Source: an uncultured Lachnospiraceae bacterium (lineage in GTDB: Bacteria > Bacillota > Clostridia > Lachnospirales > Lachnospiraceae). Taken from it: a stretch of 64,000 nt of DNA. This document shows positions 7,574 through 16,655 of this stretch, piece after piece; the stretch's first letter is position 1, and each line of letters starts with the position of its first letter. The position numbers and the translations under genes are program-made. Below the pieces are notes generated by a model. It made no database searches. It saw only the letters and a program-made list of their open reading frames with translations, and had not been told where the DNA came from. The DNA lies in the NCBI GenBank assembly GCA_910578475.1, contig CAJTRK010000006.1, positions 1 to 64,000 of the forward strand, in the 5' to 3' direction.

Positions 7574-10505
7574 CCGCTTCCACCTCGATTCCTTTTATCA
7601 TGCCGCAAAAGCCGCTTGTTTCCGAGCCTATCCGTTCCAGCGGAAAAAGAAAATCCCCATATTCCCCGAACGGCTCTCCGTTTCCGACCGTGTCCGCCAG
7701 TCTGCCGTTGACGTACAGGCTCGTCCGGTCTTTTTCTCCCCGTATTTCAAGGCTTACCCATTCTCCGACAGGCAGCGTATAATCAAAGGAATAGTCTCTT
7801 CCTTCTCTGGAAAAACCAACCTGTCCCGTTCCCGTCTGCACGGCCTTAAATGCGCTCTGTCCATAGGCACAGTCCGTCTCAAACAGGATTTCTTCCTGTA
7901 CTTTTTCCGTTCCCGGACCGGTTCCTCCTTTTTTGCCGGAATCCTCCCGAAAAACCTCCATTTTAACGGTATAGCTGCCGCCGATACCGATTCCATTCCC
8001 GTTTCCGCCCGTATAGCCGGTGTTCACATACCCCGTTTGCCCGGAAAAAGTAAGCGTCTCTCCCGGGAAAATCCGCAGCACATCCTCTTCCCAGACTGCC
8101 GCACCGTAAGGATTGCTGCCCGGCGCGAGGCCGAGCTCCGTAAACCGCTCCGTCCACTCCTGATAAGAACCTTCCGTCTCTCCCCATAGTTTTCCGCCGA
8201 TAATGCCGAGCGGCGCAAAGAACCGGTCGAACAATCCGGCCTCGCTGATGCCCACATCCAGGCTGCCGCTCATGTCGTTCCATATCATATAGGATGCGCC
8301 CGCCATTTGGGGCGAATAGGCCGGTATCGTCTCCAGCTGATTATAGTCATAAAATTTGTTTACTTCCCAGTTCCGGTAAAGCTCTTCTTCGTCCAGATAA
8401 TCATAACCGCCGCCCGGAATAATGTACAGATGGTTATTCTGCATATTAATCAGCGTATAACCGGCCTGGTACATGGCAATAGGGTCGGCCCACACCGTGC
8501 TCCAGATATTCATCTGAAGCCCTTCCGCCGGGGGCGTCGTCTTTCCTTCGATATTGCTAAGACTTCCCCATAACCGTATCGCTTCCACATCGCTTTCCTC
8601 GTTTATCAGCGTTATCAGCTCATTCATATACTGCCGGTAAGTCTCTCCGTCCCCGTAATATTCATCCATCCCGATGTTCACCACATCCGCTTCCCGAAAA
8701 GCTCCGCCCCCCAACGCTTCCCGCCAGATGGTTTTCACAAGCTCGACCGCTTTTCGTTCGCTCAAATCAATCTGGTCCACCGCTTCATTCCGCACGGTCA
8801 GCGCATATTCCGGAAAAAGCTTCGTAATCGAAAGAGAATGGGCCGGCGTATCGATTTCCGGCACGATACGCACGCCATAACGCTTCGCGTCCGCGATGAA
8901 TGCGGCAAATTCCTCCGTCGTATAAGCGTAATCCGAGGAAGTCAGCCGTTCTCCTTTTTCATTTATGACACTACTGTCAATACGAAACGCGCTGTACGCG
9001 GTCATCGCCTCTTCCACAGAACCCGTCAGGCCGCTCGTACTCAAAATAATGTTATCGTTCAAATGGATGCAGAGGTCATTCATCTTATACCAGGACATGT
9101 TTTCCATGATACGGTACAGCATAGCCATCGAAACGGGCTTTCTCGCCACATCAATGCCAAAACTCCGCACCGGATATCTGGGATAATCCCGGATTCGTCC
9201 CTGTGGGATTTTTCCTTCCTGCTCTTTCAGAATCTGCAGCGCGGTGACGGTTCCCCAGTGAATGCCCGGTTGACTGCCCCCAGTTATGACACACTTGTCA
9301 GTAATTTCACACAAATATCCTTCTTCTCCGAGGCCGGCCGCCGCGCCGCCAAAACAGAATCCTTCACCGGCCTGCCCGGCATAACCGAGATAAAAATCCC
9401 CCGGCTCCACTTCCTCCCAGGTTCCCTCCAGAACCGATATTTCCGTCCCCATAATTTCCCGATACCGGTCGGCAAACAACGCTGCCGTCGGCAGAAGGTC
9501 TTCCCCCTGCACCACCATGCGGGAATCCTCTCCCGGGACAAAATATCCGCTGCCGCCGTCCCACTCCGCAATTGCCGGAATCACTTCGGGCTTCGCATTG
9601 CCGCCGGGCATATCTTCCGCCAATGTCAGACCTTCCACATTCTCCCGCGAATCCTCTGCCGCGGGAACACGGATGGTAAAGGAAACTTCCCGTCCGGCTT
9701 CCGCCTCCGAATCATCCTCCGGTTCCACCAAAAAACCGACTTCCACTTCCTTCTCCTGTATCGTCTCAAAAACTTCGCCGTCCGCACCGATGACCTGTTC
9801 GTAATCCGCACCGAGATAGGTGACACGATATCCTTCCGGCGCTTCCGGCATTTGCAGATAGCGTGTGTTATTTTCTCCTGCGGCGACGTTCGGCGCCTCC
9901 AGCAGATAAGCTGCCGGCTTGTCCGCATACACTTCGAACTCATAAAGGGATACGTTCTGATACAGATTGGAATAATCCGCTTCTTCTTTGGAAACCGCAC
10001 TCGTCTCTAACCGTAAAAAACGCACCGTTACCGCCTCCGGCAGCGGAATCTCCTGTTTTTTGGAAGACGGCGCACGGTCAAAAGACGCCAAAACCTGCCA
10101 GTTCTCTCCGTCCTGCGAGCCTTCCAGCCGATACGCGGTTACATTCGTCCTTTCCCATTTCAGAACAACAAAAGAAACTGAAATTTCTTCCGGAAATTCC
10201 AGTTCTATAAAATGAGAAGCATCTTCCCAGTTATTTTCGCTCGACCAGCGAGAGGACAAATTTTCATCGTCCCCGTCAATCGCTTTATCCGCCGACAACG
10301 CTTCCGCCTCCATACTGTCACAGGTGGCCTTAACGCCTTTCTGCAATGCCAGATTTGCGCTGTTACGCGATGATGAACTTCCCAACGCATTAAAATCAAA
10401 TCCAAATTTAACCGCGCAGAATATGCCCGCCGCAAGAAGCAGGATTATCGTGCCAATCAGGGCTATTCGTTTTTTCCAGGAAACTTTTATCATCCTATCC
10501 ACCAT
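7557..10505 (-). CDS. Secreted GH20 beta-N-acetylhexosaminidase-like protein with F5/8 type C domain
   Basis: About 982 residues. A basic N-terminus and one hydrophobic helix (IALIGTIILLLAAGIF) export or anchor it. Next come a discoidin/F5/8C carbohydrate-binding domain (ENWEDASHFIELEF, YRLEGSQDGENWQVLASF), a GH20 N-terminal alpha/beta domain, and the catalytic barrel (YPVRSFGIDVARKP, MNDLCIHLNDN, IVPEIDTPAHS, VNIGMDEYYGDG). The D-E pair of retaining, substrate-assisted GH20 enzymes is present as NIGMDE rather than the common HxGGDE. A C-terminal LamG-like region (LYVNGRLADTVG) follows. It may act on host or milk glycans (hexosaminidase or lacto-N-biosidase type), which sequence alone cannot decide. 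The start at 10505 is supported by GAGG 7 nt upstream; a TTG at 10529 lacks one. Confidence 0.85.
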   Translation of the reverse strand: MVDRMIKVSWKKRIALIGTIILLLAAGIFCAVKFGFDFNALGSSSSRNSANLALQKGVKATCDSMEAEALSADKAIDGDDENLSSRWSSENNWEDASHFIELEFPEEISVSFVVLKWERTNVTAYRLEGSQDGENWQVLASFDRAPSSKKQEIPLPEAVTVRFLRLETSAVSKEEADYSNLYQNVSLYEFEVYADKPAAYLLEAPNVAAGENNTRYLQMPEAPEGYRVTYLGADYEQVIGADGEVFETIQEKEVEVGFLVEPEDDSEAEAGREVSFTIRVPAAEDSRENVEGLTLAEDMPGGNAKPEVIPAIAEWDGGSGYFVPGEDSRMVVQGEDLLPTAALFADRYREIMGTEISVLEGTWEEVEPGDFYLGYAGQAGEGFCFGGAAAGLGEEGYLCEITDKCVITGGSQPGIHWGTVTALQILKEQEGKIPQGRIRDYPRYPVRSFGIDVARKPVSMAMLYRIMENMSWYKMNDLCIHLNDNIILSTSGLTGSVEEAMTAYSAFRIDSSVINEKGERLTSSDYAYTTEEFAAFIADAKRYGVRIVPEIDTPAHSLSITKLFPEYALTVRNEAVDQIDLSERKAVELVKTIWREALGGGAFREADVVNIGMDEYYGDGETYRQYMNELITLINEESDVEAIRLWGSLSNIEGKTTPPAEGLQMNIWSTVWADPIAMYQAGYTLINMQNNHLYIIPGGGYDYLDEEELYRNWEVNKFYDYNQLETIPAYSPQMAGASYMIWNDMSGSLDVGISEAGLFDRFFAPLGIIGGKLWGETEGSYQEWTERFTELGLAPGSNPYGAAVWEEDVLRIFPGETLTFSGQTGYVNTGYTGGNGNGIGIGGSYTVKMEVFREDSGKKGGTGPGTEKVQEEILFETDCAYGQSAFKAVQTGTGQVGFSREGRDYSFDYTLPVGEWVSLEIRGEKDRTSLYVNGRLADTVGNGEPFGEYGDFLFPLERIGSETSGFCGMIKGIEVEADGSLY

Positions 10506-10545
10506 GCCGCGGCCTCGCTGCGGCTTCAATCAAATACCAATCAGC

Positions 10546-11043
10546 TTATAAAAGCGCTCCCAACAGTCCATAGGATACAATCGACATAATAACAGTTGCT
10601 ATGATAATGCCGAGCAGCTCCGCCAGAACCGCTTTCTTGAAATCAATATCGAGCAGCGCCGCAATCAGAGAACCCGTCCATGCGCCCGTGCCCGGAAGCG
10701 GGATTCCGACGAACAGCACCAGTCCCCAGAACTCATATTTTTTAATGCTCTCGCTTTTTCCCATCGCCCGCGCTTCCAGCTTTTCGATAATGCCTCTGAA
10801 AAGTTTAATCTTCTTTAACCATTTGAAAATCTGCTTGATGAACAGCAAAATAAACGGAATCGGAATGATGTTACCAACAATGCAGATTGGAATAGCAGTC
10901 GTTATTGAAACATCCAGCAGAGAGGCTACCAACAGTCCTCCTCGCAGCTCTAATATCGGAATCATGGAAATGATGAAAATAACGATTTCCCTCGACACAA
11001 ACCGTCCCAATGTACTCGCAAACCAAATCGCCAGACTATCCAT
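10546..11043 (-). CDS. Putative small multidrug export protein (COG2426-like)
   Basis: 165 residues and almost entirely hydrophobic, with about four transmembrane segments. Diagnostic stretches are ISMIPILELRGGLLVA near the N-terminus and LVLFVGIPLPGTGAWTGSL in the middle, both conserved in the COG2426/Sm_multidrug_ex family. The biochemical function of that family is poorly established. It lies 41 bp upstream of the GH20 gene on the same strand, and an AAGGG ribosome site precedes the start. Confidence 0.75.
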   Translation of the reverse strand: MDSLAIWFASTLGRFVSREIVIFIISMIPILELRGGLLVASLLDVSITTAIPICIVGNIIPIPFILLFIKQIFKWLKKIKLFRGIIEKLEARAMGKSESIKKYEFWGLVLFVGIPLPGTGAWTGSLIAALLDIDFKKAVLAELLGIIIATVIMSIVSYGLLGALL

Positions 11044-11148
11044 ACTATTATCTTACCCTTATCCTTTCTCTTTCTTGCTCTTATTTTGATTTTTTATTCT
11101 TTTCTTTATTTTGACACCCGCCTTTTTTATTTCAGGCGTTCAAAGCTC

Positions 11149-12204
11149 TCATACAATTTCCCGCAAAGCCGCAAACAACGCGTCCATCTGCTCATCCGTT
11201 CCAATCGTAATCCGCAGATAATTGTCGATTCGCGCCTTGTTCCAGTATCTTACATAAATATGATGTTCCTTTAATTTCCCGAAAATTTCCTGTGCCCTGA
11301 CTTTCTCATGAGAAGCAAAGATAAAATTCCCATAGGACTTCGGAAAGGTAAATCCGAGCGACGCCAGTTCTTTTTCGCTCCGCTCCCGCGTCGCGATAAT
11401 TTTTCCGCAGATTTCCTGAAAATATGCTTCATCCTTAACGGACTCCGCACCAAGCCGCAGCGCCGGCCTGTTCATCGTGTAGGAATTGACGGAATATTTC
11501 GCGTCGTTCAGATACCGAATCAGCTTTTCATTCCCCACAGCATAGCCAATTCTGCTGCCCGCCATAGCCCTTGACTTGGAAAAAGTGCGGACCACAAGCA
11601 GATTATCATATTTTTCCAACAGCGGAAGACAGGTCGTTCCTCCAAAATCAATATAGGCCTCATCAATTATGACAACAACGTCAGAATTTGCCTTTACAAT
11701 CGCTTCCACTTCCGCCGTCTCCATCAGCACGCCCGTGGGCGCGTTGGGATTCGGAAAAATCACGCCGCCGCAGTCCTTACCGATATAATCTTCCTTCCGG
11801 ATATGAAACGCCGCATCGAGCGGTTTCATTTCAAACGGAATCCGGTAGATGTCCGCCCAGACATCATAGAAAGAATAGGTGATATCCGGAAAAAAGACAG
11901 GTCTGTCAGAATTAAAAAAAGTCAGAAAAGCCATCGACAACACGTCATCCGAACCGACGCCGATAAAAATCTGCTCTTCTTTCACATGATGATATTCTGC
12001 AAGACGCGCCGCAAGCGGTGTTTTCTCCGGAAATTCCGGATACAGGCGCAGCTCCTGATAGTCCATTTCTTTTATCGCTTTATCCACCATCGGAGACGGC
12101 GGATAAGGACATTCATTTGTATTCAGTTTGATAATGTCCTTTTCCTGCGGCTGTTCCCCCGGTACATAAGGTACGACCTTTCTGACATTTTCTTCCCACT
12201 TCAT
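11149..12204 (-). CDS. hisC: Histidinol-phosphate aminotransferase
   Basis: 351 residues, full length for this fold type I PLP enzyme, which transaminates imidazole-acetol phosphate in histidine synthesis. Visible motifs are IKLNTNECPYPPSP at the N-terminus, IFPNPNAPTGVLM, VIIDEAYIDFGG and the PLP lysine region VRTFSKSRAMAGSRIGY. An AGAAAGG ribosome site precedes the ATG. No other his genes are adjacent; its neighbours are a glycosyltransferase and a membrane exporter. A broader aromatic aminotransferase role cannot be excluded. Confidence 0.88.
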   Translation of the reverse strand: MKWEENVRKVVPYVPGEQPQEKDIIKLNTNECPYPPSPMVDKAIKEMDYQELRLYPEFPEKTPLAARLAEYHHVKEEQIFIGVGSDDVLSMAFLTFFNSDRPVFFPDITYSFYDVWADIYRIPFEMKPLDAAFHIRKEDYIGKDCGGVIFPNPNAPTGVLMETAEVEAIVKANSDVVVIIDEAYIDFGGTTCLPLLEKYDNLLVVRTFSKSRAMAGSRIGYAVGNEKLIRYLNDAKYSVNSYTMNRPALRLGAESVKDEAYFQEICGKIIATRERSEKELASLGFTFPKSYGNFIFASHEKVRAQEIFGKLKEHHIYVRYWNKARIDNYLRITIGTDEQMDALFAALREIV

Positions 12205-12229
12205 CTCATTGTTTCCTTTCTGCTCTTAC

Positions 12230-13255
12230 TCATTCCGCCTTCCACTCCGCCGCCAGCTTCCCATACGCTTCCGCCTGCTCCGTATTTCCGGCAAGCCGGT
12301 AACATTCCGAAAGCCCGCGCAGCGGAATATCCCCACTACTATGTATATTAAGGATACTCTCCGTTTCATACACGGCATTGTAAAACCATACGATTGCTTC
12401 TTCCAGGTCCCGCCGTTCCAGAAAATATGCTCCGAGTTCACAGCAAATCTCGGAACAGCCTTCGCACGCGACGACTTTTAACGCATATTTAAAAAATTTC
12501 TCCACATCCTGTCCGATTCTGGCCGCCCGCGCCACGACACAGGCCGCCTCCTTGATTTCATCCAGTGAACGCTCCGTATCCGCGCAGGACGTCTCAAAAA
12601 AGGGACCGGCAGACAGAAAATCCCGCTCTTCTCCCGCAATAAAAAGCTCTTTGGCATAAATATTATGGAGCCGCTTCGATAAACGTTTTCCTTCGGACGC
12701 CATCCGCGCAAACGCCGCCAAATCCCTGTTTTTATGATTGCTGTCCGGCAGATGCAAAATTGCGACATCACTGTCATAAATCACAGGTTCCAATACAATC
12801 TGCTCGTGAATCGGCTCTTCCCATCGGAAAGTGCGCACCCTTTTAAAAAGCTTCGGCCGCAGCTCCCTGTCAAAATTATAGATGGTTCCAAAATCGAGTT
12901 GATTCGCATAATACATCTGCACGATGTCGATTTCCGGCAGAAGGTTTTCTTTTAACCTTCGAAAAATCTCCCGGTTTTCTTCATCCAGCGCCTCGTCGGC
13001 ATCCGCAGAATAAATATATTCCATCGTCGCTTTGGAAAAAGCAAAGTTCCGCGCGGCCGCAAAATCTCCAATCCATTCGAAATCGTAGATTTTATCCGTA
13101 TACCGCGCCGCGATTTCTTTTGTTCTGTCCGTTGAGCCGGTATCCACGATAATGAGCTCGTCCATGATGTCCGCAACGCTGTCAAGACATCTCGCAAGCA
13201 GCTTTTCTTCATTTTTTACAATCATACAAAGGCTTATTGTAATCATATGCGTCAT
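12230..13255 (-). CDS. Family 2 glycosyltransferase with C-terminal TPR-like region
   Basis: 341 residues. The GT-A domain is clear at the N-terminus: ITISLCMIVKNEEKLLARCLDS, IIVDTGSTDRTKEI and the DxD-type YIYSADADEAL. The C-terminal half is helical with tetratricopeptide-like character (DLEEAIVWFYNAVYE, GLSECYRLAGNTEQAEAYGKLA). This is the SunS/YfdH-like arrangement often seen in Firmicute glycosyltransferases acting on peptides or surface glycans. GGAAAGG precedes the start. It is 26 bp upstream of hisC, so the two may be cotranscribed. Confidence 0.85.
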   Translation of the reverse strand: MTHMITISLCMIVKNEEKLLARCLDSVADIMDELIIVDTGSTDRTKEIAARYTDKIYDFEWIGDFAAARNFAFSKATMEYIYSADADEALDEENREIFRRLKENLLPEIDIVQMYYANQLDFGTIYNFDRELRPKLFKRVRTFRWEEPIHEQIVLEPVIYDSDVAILHLPDSNHKNRDLAAFARMASEGKRLSKRLHNIYAKELFIAGEERDFLSAGPFFETSCADTERSLDEIKEAACVVARAARIGQDVEKFFKYALKVVACEGCSEICCELGAYFLERRDLEEAIVWFYNAVYETESILNIHSSGDIPLRGLSECYRLAGNTEQAEAYGKLAAEWKAE

Positions 13256-13333
13256 GACACCTTTCCGTTGTCAGGCCTGTCCGCTCCATGAAACACATGG
13301 GCCATACACACACTGGAAAACTTTTTTCGTATT

Positions 13334-13362
13334 AGTATACCAAAATTTTACCAAAAAGGAAA
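13334..13362 (-). promoter_or_regulatory. Candidate promoter for the glycosyltransferase-hisC unit
   Basis: On the minus strand TTTCCT (13357-13362) and TATACT (13334-13339) are separated by 17 bp, about 80 bp upstream of the glycosyltransferase start. The -10 is near consensus and the -35 is weak. The rest of 13256-13477 shows nothing recognisable. Confidence 0.4.
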
Positions 13363-13477
13363 CAGTGGTTTTCCATTACAGAATTTCCATTCCGTGTTTT
13401 TATCCGTCTGCGCAAACGGTAACCTGTGCGATGCCCGTATTGTATCACTTTGTATTTCGTTTCGCAAGACAAGCCGC

Positions 13478-13816
13478 TCAAAACCGCATGTCATCCCCTT
13501 CTATGATGAGATATTTTTGCATACCGTCCGCATATACCACCATACCGCCGTATCTGTTTTTCCGGCAAAAAGCTTTGCTCACACATATCCGATAAGCGGT
13601 CGTCCTGGATAAATCCACCATATGTTCCCCAATTCTGATAACAAAGTCTCCGTTTTTTCTGCGAATCGGCACATATCCCAAATAACAGTAGCGTCTGCCG
13701 TTCCAGTTATAGACGCGCGCCATCCGGTAAAATCCGGCATGACATAATATCATCAGAAACAACAGCAGCGCTCCCAAAAGAGCCGTCAATATCCATCTTT
13801 GCATTTCAATTTCCAT
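13478..13816 (-). CDS. Small membrane-anchored protein of unknown function
   Basis: 112 residues, not recognised. An N-terminal transmembrane helix (WILTALLGALLLFLMILCHAGF) is followed by a basic soluble domain rich in Tyr and Arg (NWNGRRYCYLGYVPIRR, KAFCRKNRYGGMVVYADG), predicted as short beta strands. The start at 13816 is chosen because GAGAGGAAGT directly precedes it; two other ATGs lie within 12 codons. It is transcribed away from the divergent gene at 13929. Confidence 0.55.
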   Translation of the reverse strand: MEIEMQRWILTALLGALLLFLMILCHAGFYRMARVYNWNGRRYCYLGYVPIRRKNGDFVIRIGEHMVDLSRTTAYRICVSKAFCRKNRYGGMVVYADGMQKYLIIEGDDMRF

Positions 13817-13928
13817 ACTTCCTCTCATTCCGCCGCATAAACGGCAATTTCATCTTATCCCGATGCTCCTGCAACACTTTTCACCCATGCAAAATCATGT
13901 TATCATATCTTACAGGAGGGATTCCCAT

Positions 13929-14951
13929 ATGAACAAAAGAACTTCTCATCGTTATTCTATGATATTCATCGCCGCCCTGACCGTTATTTCCGCCGCGGTT
14001 CTGATATTTTTTCTTTACCGGAATAAAACCTCGTCCGAATTTATCGCTTTTTCGGAACCGGTGGACGAAACTTCCCTCACAGCCTCCGTACTGGAAGAAC
14101 CCCGGCTCAACGCTTTCTTCGATTTAAGCGTTCCTACCTGGCTGACCAAAGTGAACGATACCTATTTTCTTGTGGACTGTTACCACAATCAGGTTATTTA
14201 CCACGATAATCTGAGCGACCCGCTCTGGCAATGGAGTGTAATGACGGATGATATCAACAGAGGACATACGCTGGCCAGCGACGGCCTCGTATATCTGATA
14301 GACGATACGGAAAATAACAGAATTTTGATTTTTGAAAAAAAGAACGGCCGCTTCCTGCATACACAAACTTTCCAGGACATCGGAAACAGGCCGCATTATA
14401 TTATTTATGATGAAAAAACAAAGACTTTCTACGCATGGAGTTCCATGAGCGGGGAAATGTATCTGTTCCGCCACGAACCGGATGACAGCCGTATGTATCT
14501 GGCTGCCGTCCGCAAAATAGACGCGCTGGAAAACGTCTATGTCCGCTCTTTTACCATTCAGGACGACAGCGTTTATTTCGTGTCCGGCAATTCCAGCATA
14601 ATCAGGGCGGACCTCAAAACGTTTCAGGTTCTGGATACCTGGCCTGTGCCGGATTCGATGGCCGGCATGATACAGCTTACGCCGATTCAGGACTATTTCT
14701 ACATCACTGTTTCTACCGATATTACCGGGAATCAGGACTATGCGACAATCCTCCGCACCAAAGACCTTTCCGGGCTGATGGATGGCCGCTTCGAGGATAT
14801 CTACGAATATTTTATCGGCGGCGGGACGCCTTACTATATAACCCAGATAGATAACGGTTGGTATTTAACAGAACATCGTCTTCCCGGCCACTCTCTCTGG
14901 CGTTTTCAGGTTACAGATAATGAAATCACGGATGTGGAAGCGGTTTATTAA
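13929..14951 (+). CDS. Membrane-anchored beta-propeller-like protein
   Basis: 340 residues. An N-terminal signal anchor (MIFIAALTVISAAVLIFFLY) precedes an extracytoplasmic domain made of repeated short strands (TWLTKVNDTYFLVDCYHNQV, LVYLIDDTENNRILIFEK, KTKTFYAWSSMSGEMYLF, DSVYFVSGNSSIIRADLK), which look like NHL or six/seven-bladed propeller repeats. No catalytic motif is visible, so a binding or scaffolding role at the cell surface is the most that can be inferred. CAGGAGGG lies 8 nt before the ATG, which is a strong ribosome site and excludes the longer frame beginning at 13863. Confidence 0.65.
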   Translation: MNKRTSHRYSMIFIAALTVISAAVLIFFLYRNKTSSEFIAFSEPVDETSLTASVLEEPRLNAFFDLSVPTWLTKVNDTYFLVDCYHNQVIYHDNLSDPLWQWSVMTDDINRGHTLASDGLVYLIDDTENNRILIFEKKNGRFLHTQTFQDIGNRPHYIIYDEKTKTFYAWSSMSGEMYLFRHEPDDSRMYLAAVRKIDALENVYVRSFTIQDDSVYFVSGNSSIIRADLKTFQVLDTWPVPDSMAGMIQLTPIQDYFYITVSTDITGNQDYATILRTKDLSGLMDGRFEDIYEYFIGGGTPYYITQIDNGWYLTEHRLPGHSLWRFQVTDNEITDVEAVY

Positions 14952-14978
14952 TCACCATACTCCCCCAATGCTTCCGCT

Positions 14979-15554
14979 TTAACGCCCTTTCTTATCCCCA
15001 AGCAGAGGTTTAATCGTATTATAGATTTCGCTTGCCTGCTTATTGTCCTTACTCGGATATTGTTTCACAAGCGCATTGTTAATTCCTGTCTTTGTCTTAT
15101 ACTGCAAAATTATCTTTGTCACGGCCGCCGCTATCTCCGCGTCTTTAATCAGCTTCGCGACCGCCTTTTCCAGTTCTTCCTTTTCCTTCTTGATATTTCT
15201 GCCGGATAAATCAGTAACCATTGTTATTTTAATATTCCGTTTTCCCCAGTATGTGCACAGAATGTTAAAACCGTTATCCTTCGTAACGAGATGATATTCC
15301 TGTTCTTTTCTCGCCGCAATAATATAGCCGAGATAAGTGGCCAACTGGAAATCCAACGCGTTCTTCGTGCCGACTTCCACCTTCTGAAAAATGATTTCCG
15401 CTTCGGACTCATTGATTCTTCTATGCAAATCAAAAGTCAGCGTATCCGCATTATCGCTGTAAAAAATACAGACCGTATCTTCTTTGGTCAGCTCGTTTAT
15501 GCCGTTTAAACCGTCTTTTTTCACATTTTCATAATCCACCAGATAATAACTCAT
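14979..15554 (-). CDS. PIN-like (NYN-type) domain protein
   Basis: 191 residues. The N-terminus YYLVDYENVKKDGL carries the first acidic residue of PIN/NYN nucleases (LVDYENV). NALDFQLATYLGYII and HLVTKDNGFNIL supply the further conserved Asp residues of the metal site. A Lys/Glu-rich helical tail follows. A cytosolic RNase or RNA-binding role is inferred from the fold. The start at 15554 overlaps the stop of a short upstream frame (15551-15634) as ATGA; an alternative ATG four codons earlier sits only 1 nt after the AGAAAGG ribosome site. The gene follows one of the three structured leaders described separately. Confidence 0.7.
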   Translation of the reverse strand: MSYYLVDYENVKKDGLNGINELTKEDTVCIFYSDNADTLTFDLHRRINESEAEIIFQKVEVGTKNALDFQLATYLGYIIAARKEQEYHLVTKDNGFNILCTYWGKRNIKITMVTDLSGRNIKKEKEELEKAVAKLIKDAEIAAAVTKIILQYKTKTGINNALVKQYPSKDNKQASEIYNTIKPLLGDKKGR

Positions 15555-15634
15555 ATTAATAACCATGCCTTTCTCTCAACCTGCGATATTTGCGCCGCAG
15601 GCACAAATTCGCGTGTGAAAAATTTATTTTTCAC
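15551..15634 (-). other. Possible leader ORF overlapping the PIN-domain gene start
   Basis: From a GTG preceded by GGAGGG this frame encodes 27 residues (VKNKFFTREFVPAAQ, ending ERKAWLLI). Its TGA overlaps the ATG of the PIN gene. The same residues KNKFF-T/N-REFVP and ERK-A/V-WL recur in the leader at 33909-34016. The conserved bases also form two hairpins, so the reading frame may be a by-product of RNA structure. Confidence 0.35.
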
Positions 15635-15636
15635 AC
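15580..15636 (-). promoter_or_regulatory. Structured 5' leader, copy A
   Basis: On the minus strand a perfect 24-nt palindrome (15613-15636, outer pairs GTG/CAC, core TGAAAAAT-AA-ATTTTTCA) is followed by CGCGAATTTGTG and a second stem CCTGCG/CGCAGG (15580-15601) with CAAATATCGC across its loop and 3' side. Copies B (33937-34009) and C (38003-38058) share the architecture with compensatory base changes. It precedes the PIN-domain gene. Confidence 0.6.
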
Positions 15637-15742
15637 TAACCCTCCATTCATACAGCCTGCGATAATCCACATATTTACAGATATTTTATCACAAATGAGG
15701 GTGTCTTACTACTTGAATTTGAAATATATAGAAGCGGAATAA

Positions 15743-16651
15743 CTACTCCTCTTTGATTGGAAATCTGATGCGGACGGACAGCACGCCTTCTTTATAACCG
15801 GCATCAATCGTACCGCCTAACCGTTCCGTCAGTTGTTTTGCAATGGAAAGTCCCAGACCGGTGGATTTGGAAGCGCTCTGCACCGTGTAGAAACGCTCGA
15901 AAAGCTTCCCGGTCCGGACCTCGTCCAGACCGGAAGCATGATTGGAAAATACCATCTCTCCTTCTTTCGACAATGCGATTTGTAAGTCACCGTCGCTGTA
16001 CTTGATGGCATTCCCGATGATATTTCCGATGATACGCGTCAGAAGATTTTTGTTTAATTTGCATTTAATATCGTCTTTCGGGATATTTATAACAGGTGCG
16101 ATTTCATTATTTTTCAAAACGGCATAGTATACTGCCAGACTTTCTTCCAACACATGATTTAACAGAACCTCTTCCCATATAACATCCTGCATTTCCGAAG
16201 CCGCCACTGCATATCGGAAGAGTTCTTCCGTCAGCTGTGTTAAAACCGCCGCCCGGTTCTCCATAATTTCCAGATAACGCTTTATGGTTTCCCGGTTTTC
16301 CTGTTCCGGCATCTGCGCAAGCTCCCGTTCCAGCAAATCGAGGTAACCGCAAAGCGCTGTCAACGGCGTGCGGATATCGTGAGAAATGTTGGCTACCGCC
16401 TCTTTGAGCCTTAAATCACCCTGCTCATAACAGCGCCGCTTTTCCCGCAGTTCCCGCAGCGCCGCATTCAGGCTCACCGCCAGCTTTCTCATTCGCCCGT
16501 CATGGCTCGAAATCGTCAGAAGCGCATTACTCTCCGTCTTCAGAATCGTGGCGATTCCTTCCTCAATCTCCATCGCCGTCTTCCGCATCAGATAGATTTT
16601 TATCAATAAAATCACGATTATACAAATCAATACCGCAATAAATACCCACAT
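15743..16651 (-). CDS. Sensor histidine kinase
   Basis: About 302 residues. One N-terminal transmembrane helix (WVFIAVLICIIVILLIKIYL) has no extracellular loop to speak of, the intramembrane-sensing layout typical of kinases paired with BceAB-type transporters. The H-box is NISHDIRTPLTALCGYLDLL. The catalytic domain shows the N-box GNIIGNAIKYS and the G-boxes (FERFYTVQSASKSTGLGLSIAK). The start at 16651 lies 4 nt after the permease stop. It is the last gene of a response regulator-ABC-kinase locus. Confidence 0.9.
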   Translation of the reverse strand: MWVFIAVLICIIVILLIKIYLMRKTAMEIEEGIATILKTESNALLTISSHDGRMRKLAVSLNAALRELREKRRCYEQGDLRLKEAVANISHDIRTPLTALCGYLDLLERELAQMPEQENRETIKRYLEIMENRAAVLTQLTEELFRYAVAASEMQDVIWEEVLLNHVLEESLAVYYAVLKNNEIAPVINIPKDDIKCKLNKNLLTRIIGNIIGNAIKYSDGDLQIALSKEGEMVFSNHASGLDEVRTGKLFERFYTVQSASKSTGLGLSIAKQLTERLGGTIDAGYKEGVLSVRIRFPIKEE

Positions 16652-16655
16652 ATCC

